Assembly: GCA_963575745.1 (NCBI GenBank)
Contig: CAUYUJ010020249.1
Location: 8,418 to 44,099, forward strand
DNA from: Prorocentrum cordatum
Taxonomy: Eukaryota; Sar; Dinophyceae; Prorocentrales; Prorocentraceae
Direction: 5' to 3'
DNA: 35,682 bases
Under the pieces are notes generated by a model. That model was not told the origin of the DNA, made no database searches, and was given only the letters and a program-made list of their open reading frames with translations. Positions 29,476-35,682 of this stretch are shown here, piece after piece; within the stretch, counting starts at the first letter, position 1, and each line of letters starts with the position of its first letter. Both the position numbers and the translations under genes were made by a program.

Positions 29476-29652
29476 ATGAGCAGCGGCTCGGAGCAGAGCG
29501 AGCAATACATCGTACCGTCCTTTGGGGCGGCGCGCATCAGCCCGCACTGGGCCCCGGAGGATACTCCAGACCCAACGGCATGGACTCTCCAGGGAAGCGA
29601 ACTCTCTATGTACACGGGCACGTTTTCCGGCCACGCACTGAAAATTGCATAA
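29476..29652 (+). CDS. Hypothetical protein or first exon, 58 codons
   Basis: ATG at 29476 (cctccATGag), 50 nt after the acceptor-like site. The product begins MSSGSEQSEQYIVPSFGAAR and ends with YTGTFSGHALKIA at TAA 29650. Composition is balanced and not repeat-derived. A possible GT donor lies inside (near 29622), so this could be an exon of a larger gene. No family is recognised, and no downstream exon can be assigned because a (CAA/CAG)n tract follows. Confidence 0.3.
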   Translation: MSSGSEQSEQYIVPSFGAARISPHWAPEDTPDPTAWTLQGSELSMYTGTFSGHALKIA

Positions 29653-29724
29653 GAAAAAAACGAATAGGGATGACTACGGGATCCTTGTGTATACATCTTT
29701 CGTTGTTTCTTCGCGAAACGGAAA

Positions 29725-29783
<59 letters not shown>

Positions 29784-30030
29784 CGAACAATCACAACAAC
29801 AACAACAACAACAACACCACCACCAACAACAACAACAACAACAACAACAACACCAACAACAACAACAGCAACAGCAACAGCAACAGCAACACCACCACCA
29901 ACAACCACAACTACAACAACAACCACAACAACAACACCGACACCAACAACACCACCACCACCACCAACACCAACACCAACGCCGACACCAACACCAACAA
30001 CAACACCAACAACAACACCAACAGCAACAC
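29725..30030 (+). repeat. (CAA/CAG/CAC)n microsatellite
   Basis: (CAACAG)n at 29725-29778 gives way to CAA and CAC runs, with a second CAACAG run near 29865-29890. Frames read poly-Gln, poly-Thr or poly-Asn and are artefacts. Confidence 0.95.
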
Positions 30031-30317
30031 GGATACATCACACCACCCCGACGTCGTCCACGACCCTCAAAAGGTCCTGGAATTGAAAAGCAGCCCGCCA
30101 CTGGTAATGTATATGTTCCAATTTCCGACTCTCCAGGGGGAGCCGAGAGGAGTTACAGGTCGGCTGCGACACGCGTTCGCGGATAGGGAATGAAAACAAC
30201 GCGATGGGAAGGAATGGGGGGGAGGGATAGGATGTCGGATGACGCGCGAGCGCACCTAGCTTGCCCTTGGGAAAGCCAAAAGGTACCGACACCACTACTC
30301 CCCGGACCTTTCCCAGG

Positions 30318-30395
30318 ATGCGTTGCGACCAGAATTTCGAGGCGAATCCAGCGGTGGCGACGAGGGCTTCCCAAGATGCCATCAACAAAGGGGAA
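30318..30395 (+). repeat. Short conserved segment, copy 1
   Basis: Matches 32365-32440 at DNA and translated level: CDQNFEANPAVATRASQDA here and SDKNLEATPAAATRALLDA there. There are no gaps in the first 50 bp. It could be a gene or element fragment kept in frame. Confidence 0.6.
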
Positions 30396-30415
30396 AACGA
30401 GGGAAGGGTAGCAAT

Positions 30416-30745
30416 ATGGCTACGCTTTCCTCCGATTTCTGGATCAAGGGTTTAGCTCGCGGCCCCCTCGGAGGCAACTTCTGCGAGGTCCTCGCAGGAA
30501 CGAGTGAGGGCCGCATTTCGCCGGACACTCCACGGATCGCGCCCAAGATGAAGCCGAACGAGACGGATCAGACGGGACCAAGCGGGACCGAGCGGAGCCA
30601 TGCTGGATTGGGCCAATCTTCGACCACGACTGTACCAGCGCCGGTAAAGCTGTGCGCAGCCCGCCTGGCTTTTCGCGGAAGAGGCTCCAGGAATGTAAAA
30701 AAGCACGCCGAGGCGGAATGGAGGAAGCGCCCTGGCGTTGCGTAG
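30416..30745 (+). CDS. Hypothetical protein, 109 codons
   Basis: ATG 30416 (aatATGgct) opens MATLSSDFWIKGLARGPLGG, then GGNFCEVLAGTSEGRISPDT, and ends with a Lys/Arg-rich tail at TAG 30743. Composition is plausible for a protein, but the minus strand is also open over much of it, no domain is recognised and no splice context is clear. Confidence 0.2.
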   Translation: MATLSSDFWIKGLARGPLGGNFCEVLAGTSEGRISPDTPRIAPKMKPNETDQTGPSGTERSHAGLGQSSTTTVPAPVKLCAARLAFRGRGSRNVKKHAEAEWRKRPGVA

Positions 30746-31047
30746 CGTGGCGCGCGCGAATACTCCAGCGTCGCGCGGCAGCTTTCCGCTTCCAAACAAA
30801 AAAGAATGTAGCAGCGCCGAGGCGGAGTGGAACCTCCCAGGAGCTGCACCCGACGGGATGCCTCAGGCCCGACGGCGCCGCGCCACTGCAGCACCGAGCC
30901 GGCCCCTGCGCGGGCGCTCCCAGACCTCGGGCGGCCGGCTCCGCGCCCTCCCCGCCCTCGGCCTCGGGGCCCGCTCGGTCGCCGGGCCCCGTGCAGCACC
31001 TGGCACACGTAGCCATAGCTCACGACGCCCGACAGCCTCTCCCTTAG

Positions 31048-31206
31048 GTCGGGCCTGTCCCCCTACAGGGGGATTTGGGGCGCAAAATTTAAAAAAGAAA
31101 ACAACTCAGAAAATGCTCAAACATGCCCAGAAATAGTGCAATCATGGTCCCCAAACTGTATTTTGACTGTTCCTGAATTTCCCTGCTGTAGAGGGACAGG
31201 CCCGAC
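31048..31206. mobile_element. 159-bp element with 26-27-bp inverted termini, copy 1
   Basis: The left end gtcgggcctgtccccctaca (31048-) and the right end, reverse complemented, gtcgggcctgtccctctaca (31206-) match with one mismatch and one gap over 26-27 bp. Each end can also fold on itself (tcccc-ctacag-gggga). The interior is AT-rich. No coding. No clear target duplication. Confidence 0.7.
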
Positions 31207-31337
31207 TGAACCTTTCCCCGGGGCCGCGCGGTGGAACCACATACACATCGATGGCGCAGCTATTTTTGTTTCTTGTCACGGCTCAGCCTTGAACGACCCC
31301 AGATGCATACTGCGTAAGTCCTGGGGCTCCCAACTTC
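31207..31337. other. No feature recognised
   Basis: Short unique stretch between the 159-bp element and the hairpin cluster. Confidence 0.4.
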
Positions 31338-31428
31338 GCGCTTCGCGCTGAGCGAAGCGCTAGTGCGAATAACTTCGCGCTCTCGCGCGAAGTGCGAATG
31401 TAGAGAGCGCTTCGCGCTCTCTACATTC
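31338..31428. other. Cluster of three perfect hairpins
   Basis: Hairpin 1 has a 9-bp stem gcgcttcgc at 31338-31346 with 31352-31360. Hairpin 2 has a 9-bp stem acttcgcgc at 31372-31380 with 31385-31393. Hairpin 3 has a 15-bp stem gaatgtagagagcgc at 31396-31410 with 31414-31428 and a 3-nt loop. All share ttcgcgc. There is no T-run typical of a bacterial-type terminator. Confidence 0.9.
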
Positions 31429-31765
31429 GGTACACCATTCGCGCCCTTCGTGGCCCCGTGCGGAACTCCGTCGGAAGGCCCCAGGGGCAGGGTTCGCCGT
31501 GCGCCGCCGCGCCGATTTTTCGTGGCGCCTTCTCGCGTAGACCGCGCCCGAGAGAGAGAGAGCGAGAGCGCCACATGTGGCCCGTGTATGAAGGGGCCCA
31601 CACAAATTCGCCGGCCCAACGGGCCAGAGGCGTGCTAAGATCTCCGGTAACTGGTTCACAATTCTTCTAGTTCGGGCGCGCGGGGCGGCCCCTGGGGGGT
31701 CCCCCAGCGAAAAGTACCCCGACCGCAGCCCGGGAAGGTCTACTCAGAGATGCTTTTCCTCCTGG
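31429..31765. other. No gene recognised
   Basis: Contains a gagagagagagcgagag purine run at 31550. Frames on both strands are open without known domains. Confidence 0.4.
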
Positions 31766-32330
31766 GTACGGCCTCTCAGGCCCCCCAAAGCGCGCCAAGA
31801 GGGCCCCAAGAGGACCCCCAGACTGCCCAAGAGGCCCCCGAGACGCCCAAAGGACGCTCCAAGACGCCGAAGATGATCCCAAGACGGCCCAAGAAGCCGC
31901 CAAGACGCTCCAAGTGGCCTCCAAGAGGCCTCACAAGAGCGCCCCGAGAGGCCAAAATCATTAATTTCACGAAGGTTTTGGAAGGATTTTGGCCTTGTCG
32001 CATTTTCGACTTTCCGATGCTCCAAGACGGCCCAAGAGGCCCCCACGAGCGCACGAAGACGGCTCAAGAGGCCCCCAAGAAGGCCCCAAGAGAGCCCAAA
32101 CGGGCCCCGAGACGGCCCAAGAGACGCCCAAGACGGCCCAAGAGAGCCCCAAGACGGCCCCAAGAGGGGCCCAAGATGGGGACCACAAACCGAAACCTCA
32201 AGCCTTCTGCCCCAAGAAAGCCCCAGGAGGCCCCGAGAGGCCCCCAAGATGGCCCAAGATGCCGCCAAGAGGCCCCCAAGAGACCCAAGGAGGCTCCAAG
32301 GAGGCGCAAAAGAGGCCCTACAAGGCTTCA
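31766..32330 (+). repeat. Degenerate CCAAGA array, longest copy
   Basis: Dense imperfect units (cccaagacggcccaagaggc). Embedded segments near 31960-32020 and 32173-32215 match those of the arrays at 1377 and 9226. An ATG frame (31750-32451) stays open for 233 codons of Pro/Arg/Lys-rich sequence, and the minus strand is open too. I regard both as products of the unit length, but the long open ATG frame is noted. Confidence 0.75.
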
Positions 32331-32364
32331 AACATGTCTCCCAGGCGCCCCGAACGGCCTCTCA

Positions 32365-32440
32365 ACAGGGGAGCGTTCTGACAAGAACCTCGAGGCGACC
32401 CCAGCCGCGGCGACGAGGGCGCTGTTAGACGCCCAAGACG
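32365..32440 (+). repeat. Short conserved segment, copy 2
   Basis: Partner of 30318-30395. Here the reading SDKNLEATPAAATRALLDA is the end of the open frame that runs through the CCAAGA array. Confidence 0.6.
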
Positions 32441-32454
32441 TGAATCAATAGGAA

Positions 32455-32745
32455 AACCCTCGACCCTCGAACCACGGCCTTCGAGCCTCGTCCCTCGACC
32501 CACGGCCTTCGAACCTCGACCCTCGAACCGCGGCCTCCGAGCAGAAGAAAACCTCGACCCTCGAACCGCGGCCCTCGAACCACGGCCCTCGAGCCTCGAA
32601 CCTCGACCCTCGAACCACGGCCTCCGACCCCCGAGCCACGACCCTCGACCTTCGAACCGCGGCCTCCGCACAGGAACAACAGCAAAAACACCCCGACCCT
32701 CGACCCACGCCCCTCGAACCTCCGTCCTCGAACTCCGACCCCCGA
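32455..32745 (+). repeat. Degenerate (CCCTCGA)n heptamer array
   Basis: ccctcgaaccacggcc and ccctcgacc recur at 7- and 14-nt spacing, with accgcggcctccg variants. Two short non-repeat inserts (gagcagaagaaaa, cacaggaacaacag) interrupt it. Confidence 0.85.
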
Positions 32746-33097
32746 TGGCGCGCGGGCCCGGCGCCCCCTCCCCCCCCCCCGGGCCGGCGAGGCGTGCGGC
32801 CGCGGCGGTCCAGCGCCAGGGGGTCCCCCGTGGACGCCAGCTGCAGCCTGGGGGCGGCCCAGAAACCGCCCGCCGCGCGCCGAGCCGCGCCGCGCGCGCC
32901 GCAGGCCAAGTCTTCCGAATGAGCAAACTCCCTCCACGACATGCCGTACACACTGGCATCGTCAAAGCGTGCATACCCATTGCCACCAACAACCCCGAAG
33001 GCAGTGTAATGTCCACCATGCACGGACACACGCTCGGCGTCCACAGGACGGTGCACGCCGAGACCCGAAAATGCGCACTCGCACCCGCCCTGATCAG
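32746..33097. other. No gene recognised
   Basis: GC-rich stretch with a C run near 32770 and CGCG clusters. Nothing is assignable. Confidence 0.4.
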
Positions 33098-33255
33098 GTC
33101 GGGCAGGTCCTCCTACAGGTGGATTTTGGGGGGCACGTAAGCAAAGATTCGAAACATGCTGAAACATACCCCCAGAGCACTAGTCAAACGATCGCCCCCG
33201 AACCATGTCTTGACCATTTTCGAATCTCCCTCCTGTGGAGGGATACGTCCGACTT
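33098..33255. mobile_element. 158-bp element with inverted termini, copy 2
   Basis: Diverged homologue of 31048-31206. Left end gtcgggcaggtcctcctaca; right end reverse complement gtcggacgtatccctccaca. The interior matches through atgctgaaacat and ccatgtcttgaccatttt (copy 1: atgctcaaacat, ctgtattttgactgttcc). The right end holds the hairpin ccctcctgtggaggg. Confidence 0.7.
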
Positions 33256-33390
33256 ACAGCCTGTGAAGACCCCCTCCTGTGGAGGGATACGCCCGACTTG
33301 CACCTGTGAGGACTCCCTCCTCGTTGTGCCATGTCTTGCCCATTTTTGAAAATCTCCCTCCTGTGGAGGGGATACGCCCGACTCAAGCCT
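33256..33390. repeat. Extra right-end copies of the 158-bp element
   Basis: ccctcctgtggagggatacg is repeated at 33272 and, with one added G, near 33356. The second is preceded by ccatgtcttgcccattttt from the element interior. These are partial right-end copies in tandem. Confidence 0.7.
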
Positions 33391-33542
33391 GTTTTTTGAC
33401 CGGTTCCGGTTCCAATTCCGATCCTGGAGCAGTTTTTTTTGCCGTTTCCTGTCACCGTTTTTTTGCCGTTTTCATTTTCAATGGACATTTTTTTGGAAAC
33501 GGTGAAACAACGGCCCTGCCGTTTCTGGGGCCCACACAGCGC

Positions 33543-33623
33543 CCAGAACTAATCAAACGATCGTCCCCGAACCATGTTTTGACAATTTTTGAATCTTCCT
33601 CCCGTGGAGGGATACGCCCGACT
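33543..33623. repeat. Left-truncated copy of the 158-bp element
   Basis: aactaatcaaacgatcgtcc, then ccgaaccatgttttgacaat, then cgtggagggatacgcccgac. This is the right half of the element. The T-rich segment 33390-33540 before it contains gccgttttttt-like repeats. Confidence 0.75.
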
Positions 33624-33862
<239 letters not shown>

Positions 33863-33889
33863 AAAAAAAAACAAATCGGCACTCACCAA

Positions 33890-34048
33890 TTAACCAGCCT
33901 CGAACTTATCCCTATCCCTAAGATTGACACGCCCAAAGGCGATGACAATCTTAGGGATGCACCCCCAGAAACAGAGGGAATCCCTAAAATCGCCATCGTG
34001 ACGACGCGATGCCCAACATAGGGATAGGGATAGGATCCAGGCTGGTAA
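33890..34048. mobile_element. 159-bp foldback element with nested inverted repeats
   Basis: The left end ttaaccagcct...tatccctatccct and the right end reverse complement ttaccagcct...tatccctatccct form inverted termini of about 30 bp. Inside, atccctaagattg (33914-33926) and its exact reverse complement (33946-33958) make a second hairpin. The flanks ccaa (33886-33889) and ccaa (34049-34052) look like a 4-5-bp target duplication. No coding; MITE-like. Confidence 0.7.
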
Positions 34049-34052
34049 CCAA

Positions 34053-34880
34053 TTTCTTCCACCACACCGATGCAGCACCAAATCCGCTGCCCCTCACGGG
34101 GGCTACGAGGGCTCCCCGAGACGAGCCGCTGCCACCTACTGGCAGTGCGCACGGACACGGCCTCGCATCGCTCTGAAGCTGTTTGGCGGCAAGGCTCGAA
34201 AAAGGTGGGCCAGGTAAACGCCACCACAAAAAAGGAGGAGGAGGCAAGAGGGAGGAGAGGTCAACGTGGTTGTCAAACCCTGCTGCATTGTGCAGCATCT
34301 GCTGGACATACACTGGCACAGTAGTGAAACAGCGCAGGAGAGGCGGAGGAGCAGCCAGGGGAGACAAGCCCGAATCAAAGAGCACGCTCAGGCCAACCTG
34401 CAATAGGTGAGCCGATGCATGTGCTCACACCCTGGAGCAAAATGGGAAATTGCAGAACTGTGCATCCTTTGCGGCCCAAATTGCCACGTCGATAAATCCA
34501 CAACGGAACAAGAGAGGAGCCCGGGGGAGGGGAAGCGACGGGGGAGGACAAGAGGGACGGAGAAGCGGGGTGCTCAAGGCAACACTTCCTGACACTGAAA
34601 GACGAGCTGGGCTCAGCCAGAAAATTTTCAAGATCATGCAGAATCGCCCGATGAGCATGCATCTTGGGCAAGAGACCGCAGGGAATCGTAGACGTTGGCG
34701 TGGAGGCGCTGGATGGCGCAACGTGCCCAGGAGGAGCATCTGGCGGACGAGGGGCACGACGACGGCGCACCCTGGGAGCAGGGCGAGCCCGAGGGAAGCG
34801 AAGCAGCCGGAGGAAGATCATGAGGGAGAGCGGGCCGTCGAGCTCGAGGATCCCCAGCATGAGAGCATGGTGAAGAAGAA

Positions 34881-34915
<35 letters not shown>

Positions 34916-35090
34916 AAAAGAAGATGGCGAAGAAGAATATGGGGATGAAGCAGAGGTCGAAGTATGCAACACCACCCGCCGGAACGAGAAGCCCACGTAG
35001 ACGATTGGGTGCATCCCGCCAGGATGGCGAATGGACTCCGCGGAGGCCTCCGCGTCTCGGCCGCGCCGCGGGCGCTTGGGACCGGGTCGG
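34053..35090. other. No gene recognised; AAG microsatellite
   Basis: A plus-strand reading WEIAELCILCGPNCHVDKST near 34445-34505 has a Cys/His pattern like a single zinc finger but is isolated. An AAG-rich tract lies at 34868-34925. Long minus-strand frames extend into the tandem repeat and are not credible. Confidence 0.35.
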
Positions 35091-35682
35091 GACCGCGCCC
35101 GAGCGCCGCGGACCTCCCACCAGCGCTCCGCGGCAGGGCCTCGGCGCGAGCCCCTGGCGCCCCGCGAGGGCGCAACACTCGGGCTGGACGAAAGGAGGGG
35201 ATAGCCAAGGGGGGGGGGTTGAGACTCAGCCTGCGTAGCTGACTTTCCTGGCGCCGGAGGCGGCCATGCACCGAGGACTGGGCCCCTCGGCGGGGCCGAG
35301 ACCGGCTGCATGCAGCAGATTTCGACCCCCCCCCTTTCCCCGTCCCCCCCTTTCGTCCGGCCCGAAACACGAGGTCGAGCCCAGCAGAGGAGGAGGGACC
35401 GCGCCCGAGCGCCGCGGACCTCCCACCAGCGCTCCGCGGCAGGGCCTCGGCGCGAGCCCCTGGCGCCCCGCGAGGGCGCAACACTCGGGCTGGACGAAAG
35501 GAGGGGATAGCCAAGGGGGGGGGGTTGAGACTCAGCCTGCGTAGCTGACTTTCCTGGCGCCGGAGGCGGCCATGCACCGAGGACTGGGCCCCTCGGCGGG
35601 GCCGAGACCGGCTGCATGCAGCAGATTTCGACCCCCCCCCTTTCCCCGTCCCCCCCTTTCGTCCGGCCCGAAACACGAGGTC
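35091..35682. repeat. Near-identical 306-bp tandem duplication at the window end
   Basis: The unit 35091-35396 repeats from 35397 to the window end (286 nt). I see almost no differences over the compared blocks. The period is 102 codons, so both strands stay open through it. The array may continue beyond the window. Confidence 0.95.

Larger units (their letters stand above)
30031..31047. other. Mostly unassigned; weak plus-strand frame
   Basis: No repeat array. A diverged duplicate (gccgaggcggaatgga / gccgaggcggagtgga) occurs near 30704 and 30819. Two small items are listed separately: the conserved segment 30318-30395 and the frame 30416-30745. Confidence 0.4.

Noticed and set aside
30411-30431. 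DinoSL-like match on the minus strand (CGTAGCCATATTG)
   Set aside because: Only the first part matches and the conserved GGCTCAAG end is absent, so chance is likely.
31007-31022. DinoSL-like cgtagccatagctcacg
   Set aside because: It needs a deletion of the T run and further changes. Not convincing.
34445-34505. Single zinc-finger-like CILCGPNCH reading
   Set aside because: It is an isolated Cys/His pattern with no ATG in frame nearby and no flanking domain.
34375-35676. Long minus-strand frame over the 306-bp tandem repeat
   Set aside because: It starts without ATG and is open because the repeat period is a multiple of three. It includes a poly-Leu run from the AAG tract, and no domain is found.

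Overview
The window is nuclear DNA of a dinoflagellate. The main evidence is a copy of the dinoflagellate spliced leader (DinoSL) at 23030-23051, matching 21 of 22 positions, at the 5' end of a retroelement. A second, interrupted DinoSL copy lies on the minus strand at 18703-18730. GC-rich DNA, very many trinucleotide microsatellites, degenerate tandem arrays and sparse genes agree with this. The species cannot be read from the sequence; a GC-rich genome such as that of Prorocentrum is only a guess.

The one clear gene-bearing unit is a full-length non-LTR retrotransposon (LINE) on the plus strand, about 23030-29106. In order it has the DinoSL relic, a short 5' leader, ORF1 (zinc-binding plus coiled-coil protein, 23192-24328), and ORF2 from 24321, which overlaps the end of ORF1 by 8 nt. 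ORF2 encodes an APE-type endonuclease, a reverse transcriptase and a CCHC-like knuckle. A +1 frame change at 27870 leads to a complete RNase H, and an in-frame TAG at 28420 separates this from a C-terminal Cys/His-rich domain. The element lies inside a (CTC)n microsatellite that flanks it on both sides. Two older retroelement remains lie on the minus strand: a DinoSL-tagged relic with an RNase H domain (about 17000-18730) and a reverse transcriptase C-terminal relic (about 13484-14215).

Region by region: 1-700 is a 108-bp minisatellite with a GAT expansion. 700-13480 is non-coding DNA with (GGA/CTC)n tracts, degenerate CCAAGA-type arrays (1377, 4880, 6080, 9226) and local duplications (6542-7145, 7695-8370, 10766-10990). 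14410-15867 is microsatellite followed by a 160-bp satellite. 17000-20310 is the minus-strand relic followed by a CTC-to-GGA strand switch. 20704-22024 holds further arrays and duplications. 22788-29422 is the retroelement with its microsatellite flanks. 29423-35682 contains a possible small exon, a (CAA/CAG)n tract, two families of about 159-bp elements with inverted termini, a cluster of perfect hairpins, another CCAAGA-type array, an 80-base poly(T), and a 306-bp tandem duplication running off the window end.

The most interesting idea is that the LINE carries the host spliced leader at its 5' end and sits behind a pyrimidine-rich microsatellite. The microsatellite plus the AG of the SL relic would form a new trans-splice acceptor, so the element could be expressed from read-through transcripts without its own promoter. 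This is inference. The SL relic, the flanks and the domains are read directly from the sequence. Apart from the retroelement ORFs, no conventional host gene could be recognised; a few short candidate exons are listed with low confidence.
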